This document shows, one piece after another, positions 1 to 8,727 of a DNA stretch of 40,066 nt. Position numbers and translations under genes: made by a program. A model generated the notes under the pieces. That model searched no databases. It saw nothing but the letters and a program-made list of their open reading frames with translations, and had not been told where the DNA came from. Origin of the DNA: an uncultured Flavobacteriaceae bacterium (GTDB lineage Bacteria > Bacteroidota > Bacteroidia > Flavobacteriales > Flavobacteriaceae); contig CAJQNO010000007.1 of NCBI GenBank assembly GCA_905479745.1, positions 1 to 40,066 of the forward strand, given 5' to 3'. Position 1 is the first letter of the stretch; each line of letters opens with the position of its first letter.

Positions 1-36
1 AAAAAAAAGGATTCCCAAATTACGGGAATCCTTTTT
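1..36. terminator. Bidirectional intrinsic terminator
   Basis: GGATTCCC (9-16) pairs with GGGAATCC (24-31) around a 7-nt loop, and the flanking A (4-8) and T (32-36) runs extend the stem. Read on the minus strand it lies just after the OmpA-family stop codon and ends in a run of eight T, so it probably ends that transcript. It could also stop a plus-strand transcript entering from the left. Confidence 0.85.
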
Positions 37-62
37 AAGAATGTTGATGGTTTGTTAATCAA

Positions 63-1166
63 TTAATTATTGATTAATCTGAATTCTGTTCTACGGTTTG
101 CGGCATGCTCGCGCTCTGTACACGATACGCCGTCAGAACAACGATTCTTTAATCTGTTCTCACCGTAACCGTTGGCTACAAGAAGACTCGGATTAACTCC
201 TTTAGACTGAAGATAATTAACTACCGCTTGTGCTCTTCTTTCAGAAAGATCCTGATTTGAAGTACTGCTTCCTCTTGAATCTGTATGCGATGCAATTTCT
301 AGTTTTACACCTGGGTTCTGAGCCAATACCGGCATTAGTCTGGTATCGATAAGGTTTTTAGCTTGTGGAGTAAGGGTTGCACTTCCCAGGTTCCAGTTAA
401 TAGGTAGGGCCTGGTACTCAACCAATTCGCACTCTACTTCTTTCCATGTGGTAAGTCCACCTTTAGTTTTAAGAACCTCTTTTGTTACTGTTTTGTACAC
501 AGCAGGTACAGTTTCTTCAATAACTTCAGCATCCTTTACTAAAACGGTTTTAGTAATGTTTGCATATTCTGCCGGAACTTCTTCCTCAACTACTCTTGCA
601 GGCTCGGTAACTACACGCTTTGTAAACGATCCCATTTGCTCCGGTACCGTTGAACGATTTGCAGAAGCATCATTTGCCAATCGTGTAACAGATACAGTGG
701 TGTATTCTGCAGGATATCCCTTATAACACCAGTAACGGCAGTCATTTGGGTTGGAAGATGCACAATCCGGTGCAGGGGAACCAAGTTCCCATTGTGCAAA
801 AGCAGGTTTGATCTCTAGTGTTTCAGCATCACTTGTAAAAGAAGCTGGACTTACGCTTAAAGCAGATCCGGCTTGTTTCTTTACATAGGTTACTGTTTCT
901 GTTCCCCATTTTTCTGGAATAACTCTTAATCTTTTCCCGGGAGCTTTCACCATTACTCTTTCAGTAACAGTTTCGTATTTCGCCGGTACAGTGCGTAATT
1001 TCTTGTACGCCGGCTTGGTCATTACCTGTACGGTCTCATTTACATATACGTCTGGTGTTGTACAACGTACATAACATTTACCCGGTTCCGGGTTAGTAGG
1101 AAGGTCTTGTGCAAAGGTTACCGAAGCAACTAACATTGAAAGGCCAAAAAGAAATAATTTCTTCAT
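63..1166 (-). CDS. OmpA-family outer-membrane/peptidoglycan-binding protein with repeats
   Basis: 367 residues. Residues 1-20 are a signal peptide ending in FAQ. The C-terminal domain (about 255-365) is an OmpA-like peptidoglycan-binding fold: the HTDSRGS loop (294-300), LSERRAQAVVNYL (307-319) and NRRTEF (358-363) carry the Asp and Arg expected to contact diaminopimelate. Between them are imperfect repeats of about 20-25 residues of the type VPAxYxTVTxxVLVK (near 60-75, 197-211 and 220-234) and a Cys cluster at 135-147. A periplasmic or outer-membrane anchor to peptidoglycan is expected. The N-terminal half is not a recognisable OmpA barrel; the repeats may form beta-rich modules. It is monocistronic, with its own promoter and terminator. 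The family call is firm; the exact role is unknown. Confidence 0.9.
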   Translation of the reverse strand: MKKLFLFGLSMLVASVTFAQDLPTNPEPGKCYVRCTTPDVYVNETVQVMTKPAYKKLRTVPAKYETVTERVMVKAPGKRLRVIPEKWGTETVTYVKKQAGSALSVSPASFTSDAETLEIKPAFAQWELGSPAPDCASSNPNDCRYWCYKGYPAEYTTVSVTRLANDASANRSTVPEQMGSFTKRVVTEPARVVEEEVPAEYANITKTVLVKDAEVIEETVPAVYKTVTKEVLKTKGGLTTWKEVECELVEYQALPINWNLGSATLTPQAKNLIDTRLMPVLAQNPGVKLEIASHTDSRGSSTSNQDLSERRAQAVVNYLQSKGVNPSLLVANGYGENRLKNRCSDGVSCTEREHAANRRTEFRLINN

Positions 1167-1207
1167 AGTGTTGATGTTTAAATAGTGTTATTTAATGGTT
1201 TATGAAG

Positions 1208-1215
1208 CAAATCTA
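1208..1215 (-). promoter_or_regulatory. Bacteroidota -7 box for the OmpA-family gene
   Basis: The minus strand reads TAGATTTG, an exact TAnnTTTG match, about 40 nt before the ATG at 1166. No good TTTG -33 box is seen 19 nt upstream, so this is a moderate call. Confidence 0.45.
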
Positions 1216-1388
1216 TTGATATCTAACGGTCATATTTTAACCCGAAAATTGCTTTTCGATTACCCGCATCGTAATCGCGATTAAAAGTGCCTTTTATCGA
1301 GAAACTTAATACGTTCGTCTTTTTTTTAATCGATTTTTTTTCAGATATTTATAAATAGTTAACAAGTATAATCTCTAAACAAAAAAAC

Positions 1389-1709
1389 ATGTTTGAATTA
1401 AAGCAAAGCGGAGACAAATATCACTTCGTATTGAAGGCCGGTAATGGCCAGGTAATCCTCTCCAGCCAGATGTACGCTTCAAAGTCAAGTGCTATGAACG
1501 GTATAGAATCTGTTAAGAAGAATTGTGGTGACGATAAATTGTATGAAAAGAAAACTGCCAAGAACGGTAAGTTTCATTTCAACCTGAAGTCCACAAATGG
1601 GCAGATCGTTGGTAGCAGCCAAATGTACGCCGGTGAAAGTGGAATGAACAACGGTATAGCGTCTGTAAAGAAAAATGCTCCCGGCGCCAAGGTAAAGGAA
1701 GTAGAATAA
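1389..1709 (+). CDS. DUF1508 (YegP-like) protein with two tandem repeats
   Basis: 106 residues, close in length to E. coli YegP. It holds two copies of the DUF1508 module: residues 1-50 (FELKQSGDKYHFVLKAGNGQ followed by SSQMYASKSSAMNGIESVKK) and 51-106 (KFHFNLKSTNGQ followed by SSQMYAGESGMNNGIASVKK). The family folds as a small alpha/beta domain of unproven function, often noted as stress-related. There is no signal peptide, so it should be cytosolic. It stands alone, with a terminator shared with the convergent threonine aldolase operon. The A-rich leader just before ATG, with no Shine-Dalgarno, is typical of Bacteroidota. Confidence 0.92.
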   Translation: MFELKQSGDKYHFVLKAGNGQVILSSQMYASKSSAMNGIESVKKNCGDDKLYEKKTAKNGKFHFNLKSTNGQIVGSSQMYAGESGMNNGIASVKKNAPGAKVKEVE

Positions 1710-1729
1710 CCGTTAATCAACGAAAGATC

Positions 1730-1753
1730 AAAACCCCTCCATTGAGGGGTTTT
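1730..1753. terminator. Shared bidirectional terminator
   Basis: AAAACCCCTC (1730-1739) pairs perfectly with GAGGGGTTTT (1744-1753) around a 4-nt loop. It lies between the convergent DUF1508 gene and threonine aldolase gene and can serve both, because each strand ends in T4. Confidence 0.88.
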
Positions 1754-1754
1754 A

Positions 1755-2777
1755 CTATTTGTAATTCTGAAGTACTTCCAGAAAATGTTCATGCATATCT
1801 TCTGTATAATCCAGGTGGGTAACCACCCTTAATTTACCATGGCCCATATTGCTAATAAGGATGTTCTTTTTCTGCAAATCGTTTATAAAATTTTCTTCTG
1901 AAAGACTGTCAGCCAAATAAAATATCACAATATTCGTCTCGGTAGGTTCTACCTTATTAATATATGGCCTCGCTCTAAGTACTTCCGAAATCTCTTTCGC
2001 TCTCCTGTGATCTTCTTCCAGACGATCTACATTATTGTCTAAAGCGTAGATGCCGGCCGCAGCCATAAAGCCCACCTGTCGCATACCACCACCAAGTACC
2101 TTTCGAACTCTTATGGCATTTTCCATTATTCCTTTTTTTCCTACCAAAACAGTTCCCAAAGGAGCACCCAATCCTTTACTGAAGCATACAGAGATGGTAT
2201 CGGCATACTTACCAAAATCTATAGGTTGTTGCTTTTTGGCAATCACAGCATTCATCAACCGGGCCCCGTCTAAATGCAACCCCAATCCATGGGTATCGCA
2301 GACCTTCCTAATCTCTTTGATGGTCTCAAGTTCGTAGCAAGCCCCTCCCCCTTTGTTTGTAGTATTTTCAAGGCACACCAGGGAAGTGAGCGGACTATGA
2401 TAAAAATCGGGAGGATTTATGGATTCTTCCACCTGGCTGGCAGTGATCATGCCTCGATCTCCGTCCACCAGCTTACAACTAACTCCACTGTTAAAAGATA
2501 CACCCCCGCCTTCGTAATGATACACATGGGCCCATTTATCACATATAAGCTGTTCCCCAGGGTTGGTGTGTAATTTTATTGCGGCCTGGTTGGCCATACT
2601 CCCTGAAGGGAAAAAAAGTGCATCATCCATCCCGAACAAGGTAGACATTCGTTGTTCCAATTCGTTTACCGTGGGATCTTCTTTGTAAACATCATCACCG
2701 GTTTTGGCGTGCATTATCGCATCCAGCATTCCGGGTGACGGTCTCGTTACCGTATCACTTCGCAGGTCTGTTATCAT
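1755..2777 (-). CDS. ltaE: Low-specificity L-threonine aldolase
   Basis: 340 residues, the normal length. A fold-type I PLP enzyme cleaving L-threonine or L-allo-threonine to glycine and acetaldehyde in the cytosol. Visible motifs: N-terminal DLRSDTVTRPSPGM (4-17), the FPSGSMAN phosphate-binding loop (56-63), HLDGARL (168-174) with the cofactor-contacting Asp, and FSKGLGAPLG (199-208) with the PLP Schiff-base Lys201. The start lies 6 nt after the stop of the upstream secreted-protein gene, so it is probably the last gene of a three-gene minus-strand operon. The metabolic link to the two secreted products upstream is not obvious. The gene symbol follows the E. coli homologue; orthology was not tested. 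Confidence 0.95.
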   Translation of the reverse strand: MITDLRSDTVTRPSPGMLDAIMHAKTGDDVYKEDPTVNELEQRMSTLFGMDDALFFPSGSMANQAAIKLHTNPGEQLICDKWAHVYHYEGGGVSFNSGVSCKLVDGDRGMITASQVEESINPPDFYHSPLTSLVCLENTTNKGGGACYELETIKEIRKVCDTHGLGLHLDGARLMNAVIAKKQQPIDFGKYADTISVCFSKGLGAPLGTVLVGKKGIMENAIRVRKVLGGGMRQVGFMAAAGIYALDNNVDRLEEDHRRAKEISEVLRARPYINKVEPTETNIVIFYLADSLSEENFINDLQKKNILISNMGHGKLRVVTHLDYTEDMHEHFLEVLQNYK

Positions 2778-2783
2778 TAGGAA

Positions 2784-3407
2784 TTACTGTTTTTGTCTTT
2801 TAAATTTTGTTTGCAAATTGTCTATAATCGCATCCAGTTTGCGATCGAGTGAGATAATCTTAAGAGTGTTGTTGTACTCGAAATTTGTGTTAGGGTTCTT
2901 ATCGGATGTGGTGAGGTCGTACATCTTAAACGCCTGTTGAAATTCTGCTCCATTTTTTCGGAAGGTATACGCCCTTCTACACGCATGGACCTCGGTTCTG
3001 GATTCCGGTTTCCCTGAAATATTATTCGCTTTATAGGGCTTTACCGAATTCTGTTCCAAAACATTGAAATTCGCGGTAACAAATTCGGTTAGCTCATTGG
3101 TCTTTAACGGTATGGAGTAGAACAACCCACAATTATCTATTTTTTTAAGCATGGTCGTCCCCTCTTCTTCCCAGACCACATACACCTCGTAATAGGTGCC
3201 TCTTGAGGTACACATCCGGCCATTTTCCATTTGAAACATTTCGATGCTTCCTAAACAAAACCGTTTGGTGGTGAACCATTGACTTATCCCCCTGCTCTCC
3301 AGTTTATCTGTAAATTGAGTAACCTGCTCGTTCACAAAGGCTTCATCATTTTGAGCACTTAATTGCAGCCCGGCTATAAAACAAATCAATAGGAATAATT
3401 TTCTCAT
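2784..3407 (-). CDS. Unknown secreted protein
   Basis: 207 residues. Residues 1-19 form a clear signal peptide (hydrophobic LFLLICFIAGLQL, cleavage after SAQ), so it is exported to the periplasm or outer membrane. I do not recognise the mature part. It is mixed alpha/beta with four Cys, three of them in its central and C-terminal parts, and a basic C-terminus (KFKRQKQ). It lies 11 nt downstream of the metalloprotease and 6 nt upstream of threonine aldolase, so it is very likely co-transcribed with them. It might be a partner or substrate of the metalloprotease, but only position supports that. Confidence 0.8.
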   Translation of the reverse strand: MRKLFLLICFIAGLQLSAQNDEAFVNEQVTQFTDKLESRGISQWFTTKRFCLGSIEMFQMENGRMCTSRGTYYEVYVVWEEEGTTMLKKIDNCGLFYSIPLKTNELTEFVTANFNVLEQNSVKPYKANNISGKPESRTEVHACRRAYTFRKNGAEFQQAFKMYDLTTSDKNPNTNFEYNNTLKIISLDRKLDAIIDNLQTKFKRQKQ

Positions 3408-3418
3408 TTTGTAAGGTT

Positions 3419-5842
3419 TTAATGGTTAAAATTCGGCCCTGAGCAGTCCATACCAATCGGGCTCCCATCCGGAATATCGGGAACAGAGCTAATTTTATAT
3501 TCTTCCGGATCATCACGAAATTTTTCTATCATTCGCATAACTTCTGTTTTTTCAACTTTCATTTTCTTCGCCAGTTTTTGCTGGTATTCCATGATCGCAT
3601 CCAATTTCTCATTTATCATTCCCTTCACCTGAGGCAGCGCTTTATTATTCGCCAGCAATGAAAAAAGCCTGTTTAGCGTAGTAAACTGCAAGGTATGCTT
3701 TAGTTCGTTTGTATATCCTACCGAAGACTTCGCATTGTACAACAATACCGGGGATAACCTATTAAGTACATCATCAAACCCAATATTACCCGGGTCCAGG
3801 GCCTTCTGCTGGACAAGACGATTCGCTCTTTCGGCATTTAGCAGTAACTCAAGGGTGAAATCGGCACTGGTGGCCGCAGCTCCAAGCGCGTCGAACGCTA
3901 CTCCCATATCGCTCTTAAACGATTCTCTGGAGCGACTATAGCCGTAGGATCTTGGTGGAAACAAACTCAATTTGTCCTGTGGGATCATTAAGTGTTCAAT
4001 GTCCAGGGTCGCCACCACTGCATCCAAAGCTTTTTGCTGAACTTCGGGAGAAAGATAGTGTGCCTTTGTACTCTCATGCCCTTTCAGGCTATATTCGTAA
4101 TCCATACCTCCAACCAGTTTCACAACGGCTTCGGTTTGATATCGGTGAAAGAAATACAGAGGGACAAAAACGTCTTCCAGGACGGTTAGAGGTTCTCCCT
4201 TTCTTATATTATCAATAGAAAAATTACGGATAGCCTGTTTCTGTATCTCGAGCACATTTAAAAGCTCGGCGGTAACATCTTTCCCATTATCCCATAAGTG
4301 TGCATTTACATGTGCTCCGTCTTTCGCCCTCGCATCACTGTCTGTTATAAATTGAAGTCCCCGTGCAAAAGCCGAATCCAGGATCCCTTTTAAATGATCT
4401 TTTTCCGAAATTCCTTTCGGAACATCTCCGTAGGAATATGCCACTGTAACCTTATCCCATTCTCCAATCCCCGTTGCGTAGGCCCTGCTAAAATCAATTT
4501 CACCATTTATAAGGCTAAAGGATGGATGCGGATAGTCCATAACACTGGCGCGGTCGTTTGTGCTTGCCGCAAAATTATGTGCAAAGCCTATGGTATGGCC
4601 TACCTCATGTGCCGATAATTGTCTAATACGAGCCAGGGCCATATCCAGCATGGGTTTTACATTATCGTCGCCCAGGGCAAAGGGTTTATTCATCAGGGCC
4701 TGTGCGATCATAAAATCCTGCCGTATCCTTAAACTTCCCAGGCTCACATGTCCTTTTATTATCTCCCCGGTGCGGGGGTCGCTAATGGTGGAGCCATAAC
4801 TCCAGCCCCTGGTAGAGCGGTGTACCCATTGAATTACATTGTAACGCACGTCCATGGGATCTGCATCGGCAGGGAGCATTTTCACCTGGAAGGCGTCCTT
4901 GTATCCTATTGCCTCGAATGCCTCGTTCCACCAACTTGCACCTTCTAATAATGCGGAGCGCACCGGCTCCGGAGTTCCCGGATCCAGGTAATAAATAATG
5001 GGTTCTTTAGCTTCACTTACTGCAGCTGTTGGATCTTTCTTCTCCAATCTATGCCGCATGATAAATCGTTTTTTAATGGGTTCCCAGATAGGTGTGCTAT
5101 AATCCAGATGTGTTGTAGGATACGACCCCGATCGAGGATCGAATTCCCTTGGCACATAACCTGGATCGGGTAAGGCTACAAAACTGTGATGCTGGATCAC
5201 AGAAACCGACTCGGCATTAGGTACCACCGATCGTAATTTCCATCCTGTTGGAGTCCCGGTATAGGTGAGCATGGCCTCAAACTCCACATTCCTGGGAAAG
5301 GCCTTGCTGCGCTCCATCCATAGAGTAGAGCGTGAAGCATCCAGCTTATAGGTTCCTTCTTTCATGGATTTCAGCCGTTGGATCACCCCATGGGTATCCT
5401 GCATTAAAAATGGCGTAAGATCGATTATATAAGTTTCACCTTTTGTTTCTTTTATAGGGAAGCCAAAGATCACCGACCTCGCAAAGGCCTCCGTGATCGA
5501 TCGGCGTTCCAAGTCGTTCTCCGAAGTAGCCCGATATTCAAGATTTGGCTGGACCAGTAATATCTTGTTCCCACTCTTAATAAACTTAACGACTTCTCCC
5601 CCACCCAACTGTCCGCGATCCAGGCCTATATCATTCGATCCCAGACCGGTTCGTAAAGAATGGACATAGAGGAATTCGTGATCTAGTTTATCTACTTCAA
5701 GGTAGATCTCCCCGCTTTCATCGGAGTAATGGAAATTGAAAAATCCTTCATAGGCAGTAAGATTCTTTTTTTCTGAAAGGAATTGGGCCGAAACAGTCAT
5801 CACCCACAAGAAGGTGATTAGATTGAGTAGTAGTTTATTCAT
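3419..5842 (-). CDS. Secreted zinc-dependent metalloprotease (DUF5117/DUF4953 type)
   Basis: 807 residues with a signal peptide (1-20, ending VSAQ). The layout matches the large Bacteroidota metzincin-like proteases: an N-terminal beta-rich DUF5117-type region (about 30-250), then the catalytic domain with HEVGHTIGFAH (412-422, the HExxHxxGxxH zinc site with Glu413 as general base) and the Met-turn SVMDYPHP (433-440), then a helical C-terminal region. It probably acts on peptides in the periplasm or outside the cell. No T9SS sorting domain is seen at the C-terminus. It is the first gene of a likely operon with an unknown secreted protein and threonine aldolase, divergent from prfB across 104 nt. 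The substrate is unknown. Confidence 0.92.
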   Translation of the reverse strand: MNKLLLNLITFLWVMTVSAQFLSEKKNLTAYEGFFNFHYSDESGEIYLEVDKLDHEFLYVHSLRTGLGSNDIGLDRGQLGGGEVVKFIKSGNKILLVQPNLEYRATSENDLERRSITEAFARSVIFGFPIKETKGETYIIDLTPFLMQDTHGVIQRLKSMKEGTYKLDASRSTLWMERSKAFPRNVEFEAMLTYTGTPTGWKLRSVVPNAESVSVIQHHSFVALPDPGYVPREFDPRSGSYPTTHLDYSTPIWEPIKKRFIMRHRLEKKDPTAAVSEAKEPIIYYLDPGTPEPVRSALLEGASWWNEAFEAIGYKDAFQVKMLPADADPMDVRYNVIQWVHRSTRGWSYGSTISDPRTGEIIKGHVSLGSLRIRQDFMIAQALMNKPFALGDDNVKPMLDMALARIRQLSAHEVGHTIGFAHNFAASTNDRASVMDYPHPSFSLINGEIDFSRAYATGIGEWDKVTVAYSYGDVPKGISEKDHLKGILDSAFARGLQFITDSDARAKDGAHVNAHLWDNGKDVTAELLNVLEIQKQAIRNFSIDNIRKGEPLTVLEDVFVPLYFFHRYQTEAVVKLVGGMDYEYSLKGHESTKAHYLSPEVQQKALDAVVATLDIEHLMIPQDKLSLFPPRSYGYSRSRESFKSDMGVAFDALGAAATSADFTLELLLNAERANRLVQQKALDPGNIGFDDVLNRLSPVLLYNAKSSVGYTNELKHTLQFTTLNRLFSLLANNKALPQVKGMINEKLDAIMEYQQKLAKKMKVEKTEVMRMIEKFRDDPEEYKISSVPDIPDGSPIGMDCSGPNFNH

Positions 5843-5898
5843 TGCTAACTGTTTAAATTGGGTAGTGCTCTAAACTACTAAAAATCCTTCAGAATTAA

Positions 5899-5929
5899 TT
5901 TCCGCATGAAGACAATAATCCTATTTTTG
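5899..5929 (+). promoter_or_regulatory. prfB promoter
   Basis: TATTTTTG (5922-5929) is an exact TAnnTTTG -7 box, with TTTC (5899-5902) exactly 19 nt upstream as a weak -33 element. The ATG at 5947 follows, giving a leader of only about 10-15 nt. Confidence 0.55.
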
Positions 5930-5946
5930 TTGATAAATTCACAATT

Positions 5947-7054
5947 ATGATAACATCCGATCAACTTACCGATCTTAGAAATCGCCTGGATGCGTTGAGG
6001 AGGTATCTTTGACGTTGCCGGCAAGCAAATAGAAATCACTAACGACGAGGAAAAAACCTTCGATCCAAACTTCTGGAACAACCCACGAGAAGCAGAAGCC
6101 TTCATGAAGCAGCTTCGAAATAAGAAGAAATGGGTGGAGGACTATGAGAAGGCCGTGTCTCTTACAGACGATGCCGAGATCATATTCGAATTCTTTAAGG
6201 AAGGTGAAGGCGAAGCGGCCAATGTTGAAAATCGGTACGAATTGGCACTCGACGCCATAGAAGCCCTGGAGTTTAAAAATATGCTAAGCTCCGAAGGTGA
6301 CGATCTCTCGGCTGTCTTGCAGATCACGGCTGGCGCAGGAGGTACCGAAAGCTGCGATTGGGCACAAATGCTTATGCGCATGTATCTCATGTGGGCCGAA
6401 AAACACGGCTATAAGGTGAAAGAACTCAATTTTCAGGCAGGTGATGTTGCCGGAGTAAAAACGGTAAGTCTTGAGATCGATGGAGATTACGCCTTCGGAT
6501 GGCTGAAAAGTGAGAATGGCGTACACCGTCTGGTGCGTATCTCTCCCTTCGACAGTAACGCAAAACGCCATACCAGCTTTGCCAGTGTGTATGTTTATCC
6601 CCTGGCCGACGACTCGATCGAGATCGATATCAACCCGGCAGATATTTCCTGGGACTTTGCCCGTAGTAGTGGCGCCGGAGGGCAAAATGTGAATAAGGTG
6701 GAGACAAAGGCCATTCTTACCCACCATCCCAGTGGGATAGTGATCCATAATTCGGAAACACGCTCTCAACTCGAGAATAGAGAAAAGGCAATGCAAATGC
6801 TGAAGTCTCAATTGTACGAGATCGAACTTCGAAAACAACAGGCACAGCGCGACGAGATTGAGGCAGGTAAAATGGCAATCGAGTGGGGTTCTCAAATAAG
6901 GAATTATGTGCTTCATCCATACAAACTGATAAAAGATGTTCGTACCCAGCATGAGACGGGAAATGTAGATGCTGTCTTGGACGGTGACCTGGATGCTTTT
7001 CTTAAAGCCTATCTCATGATGTCCGGACAGGGAGAGAAATCGGAGGAACTATAA
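5947..7054 (+). CDS. prfB: Peptide chain release factor 2 with programmed +1 frameshift
   Basis: RF2 recognises UGA and UAA stops and triggers peptide release. The reading frame starts at ATG 5947, runs 21 codons to CTT, meets an in-frame TGA at 6010-6012, and continues in the +1 frame from GAC at 6011; the joined product is 368 residues (E. coli 365). Visible motifs: the SPF stop-recognition tripeptide (199-201), followed by RHTSF, and the catalytic GGQ loop (244-246). The codon before the TGA and the base after it match the E. coli frameshift site, and an AGGAGG sits just upstream. A start at ATG 6104 would remove the N-terminal domain, so the frameshifted form is correct. Autoregulation is expected: scarce RF2 slows termination at the internal TGA and favours the shift. 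Confidence 0.97.
5998..6013 (+). promoter_or_regulatory. prfB +1 frameshift site with internal Shine-Dalgarno
   Basis: AGGAGG (5998-6003), TAT (6004-6006), the slippery CTT (6007-6009), the stop TGA (6010-6012) and the following C form the classical RF2 frameshift signal (E. coli has AGGGGG TAT CTT TGA C). The Shine-Dalgarno stands 3 nt before the slippery codon, the usual spacing for +1 slippage. This is one of the few strong anti-SD complements near a coding start in the window. Confidence 0.95.
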
Positions 7055-7077
7055 TTCGTTAAACCCTTCCTAATATT

Positions 7078-7108
7078 TTTTCAGAATAAAATCAACATCC
7101 TACATTTA
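7078..7108 (+). promoter_or_regulatory. Promoter of the amidohydrolase gene
   Basis: TACATTTA (7101-7108) fits TAnnTTTG except for the last base, and TTTT (7078-7081) lies 19 nt upstream. It is 20 nt before the ATG at 7129. Confidence 0.4.
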
Positions 7109-7128
7109 AAGTCGTTAAAATCAACCTT

Positions 7129-8214
7129 ATGAAAATAACCAGACTTCCCCTCTTTGTCGGCCTGGTGCTCACTACCATTAGTTACGCTCAGGATCTTACT
7201 TTCGAAGAGTACAACCCAACCTCTACCCTGGTCGTTCCCGGTGAACCGGTTCTAAAAGCCAAATTCCCTTTTATCGATGTACACGGCCATCAATACAGAA
7301 TGCCCGAACAGGACCTTGCCCCGGTTGTGACTGCCATGGACACATTAAACATGGGGATCATGGTAAATTTAAGCGGACGCTCCGGGGAAGACCTGAAGAA
7401 ATCTGTAAAAAATATTGCCGATAATTACCCTAATAGATTTGTGGTATTCGCGAACATAGATTTTGATGGGGTGGGTACACCCGGATGGACAGAGAATACA
7501 GTAGCACAATTGGAAGAGGACGTAAAGAACGGAGCACGCGGATTGAAGATCTATAAAAGTCTCGGACTTCGATACAAAGATAAGGACGGAAAACGTGTAG
7601 CGGTAGACGACCCCAGATTAGATCCTATCTGGGCCAAGTGTGGGGAGTTAGGTATCCCGGTACTAATTCACACGGCAGACCCCAAACCTTTTTGGGATGA
7701 ATTTGATGGGGATAATGAGAGGTGGCTGGAACTAAAGTTACGTCCGCGTAGAAAACGCTCTGCCACAGATCCCGCTCCCTGGGAACAATTGATCGCCGAA
7801 CAACATAATATGTTTAAAAAACATCCTAATACATCGTTTATCAACGCCCACATGGGCTGGTATGCCAATAACCTTGGGAAACTGGGTGAACTACTTGATG
7901 AAATGCCTAATATGTATGTAGGAATTGGAGCCATTATCGCTGAACTGGGCCGCCAACCCCGAACCGCCAGAGCATTTTTTATAAAATACCAGGACCGGAT
8001 ATTGTTTGGAAAAGACAGTTGGCAGCCTGATGAATTCCCTACTTATTTCAGGGTATTGGAAAGTGACGACGAATATTTCCCCTATCACAAGAAGTATCAT
8101 GCTTTCTGGGCCATGTACGGCATGGACCTGCCGGATGAAGTCCTAAAAAAGGTGTATTATAAAAATGCGCTTCGTCTCGTTCCGGGACTGGATAAAACCT
8201 TGTTCCCGAACTAG
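7129..8214 (+). CDS. Secreted amidohydrolase-family metal-dependent hydrolase
   Basis: 361 residues. Signal peptide 1-20 (ending SYAQ). The rest is a TIM-barrel of the amidohydrolase-2 (PF04909) type: DVHGH (50-54, the metal-binding HxH), LIHTAD (179-184, metal His181), NAHMGW (239-244, His241) and FGKDS (293-297, the catalytic Asp296 position). These enzymes hydrolyse or decarboxylate small substrates; the substrate here cannot be told. Unlike most family members it appears to be exported, so it probably acts in the periplasm. It is followed after 9 nt by the DUF985 cupin and likely starts an operon of amidohydrolase, cupin and HAD phosphatase. Confidence 0.9.
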   Translation: MKITRLPLFVGLVLTTISYAQDLTFEEYNPTSTLVVPGEPVLKAKFPFIDVHGHQYRMPEQDLAPVVTAMDTLNMGIMVNLSGRSGEDLKKSVKNIADNYPNRFVVFANIDFDGVGTPGWTENTVAQLEEDVKNGARGLKIYKSLGLRYKDKDGKRVAVDDPRLDPIWAKCGELGIPVLIHTADPKPFWDEFDGDNERWLELKLRPRRKRSATDPAPWEQLIAEQHNMFKKHPNTSFINAHMGWYANNLGKLGELLDEMPNMYVGIGAIIAELGRQPRTARAFFIKYQDRILFGKDSWQPDEFPTYFRVLESDDEYFPYHKKYHAFWAMYGMDLPDEVLKKVYYKNALRLVPGLDKTLFPN

Positions 8215-8223
8215 AATAAACCT

Positions 8224-8727
8224 ATGAATGAGATAACGGATATTATATCGAAACTCGACTTAAAACCTCATCCGGAAGGCGGTTATTACAGGGAAACCTA
8301 TCGAAGTGAAGGCAGTATTCCAAAAGAGGCACTGGGCGAAAATTACAAGGGAGATAGAAATTATGCCACTGCAATTTACTATCTGATAACTTCCCAAAAT
8401 TTCTCGGCCTTTCACAAGATCACCCAGGATGAGACCTGGCACTTTTACGATGGTGCGGCCATGCGGTTGCACATCATTTCACCACAAGGTGATTACACAG
8501 AACTACTTATTGGCAATAATTTAAACAGGGATGAGGTTCCTCAGTTTACGGTTCCGGGTGGATATTGGTTTGCTTCTGAAGTGTCTCTGCCCAATAGTTA
8601 TTCGTTGATGGGATGTACTGTGGCTCCGGGTTTTAGTTTTGAAGATTTTATCATGCCGGAACGCAAAGAATTACTTACTTTATTCCCCCAACATAAACAA
8701 CTCATTATACAATTAACGCATGGATAG
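8224..8727 (+). CDS. DUF985 cupin-family protein
   Basis: 167 residues, matching the family length. It starts with the DUF985/cupin_5 signature LDLKPHPEGGYYRETYRS (11-28) and carries the cupin core FSAFHKITQDETWHFYDG and a later PGGYWFASE segment. The family is a single-domain double-stranded beta-helix, probably a small-molecule or sugar-binding or epimerase-like protein; the reaction is not established. No signal peptide, so cytosolic. It begins 9 nt after the amidohydrolase and overlaps the next gene by 8 nt, indicating co-translation with the HAD phosphatase. Confidence 0.92.
   Translation: MNEITDIISKLDLKPHPEGGYYRETYRSEGSIPKEALGENYKGDRNYATAIYYLITSQNFSAFHKITQDETWHFYDGAAMRLHIISPQGDYTELLIGNNLNRDEVPQFTVPGGYWFASEVSLPNSYSLMGCTVAPGFSFEDFIMPERKELLTLFPQHKQLIIQLTHG

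Noticed and set aside
6010..6012. In-frame TGA in prfB as a pseudogene or sequencing error
   Set aside because: The surrounding AGGAGG TAT CTT TGA C is the standard RF2 frameshift site and the downstream frame is intact with SPF and GGQ.
6284..6952. 222-residue frame on the minus strand opposite prfB
   Set aside because: It is wholly antisense to the conserved release factor, has no start context or recognisable domain, and is explained by codon bias of prfB.
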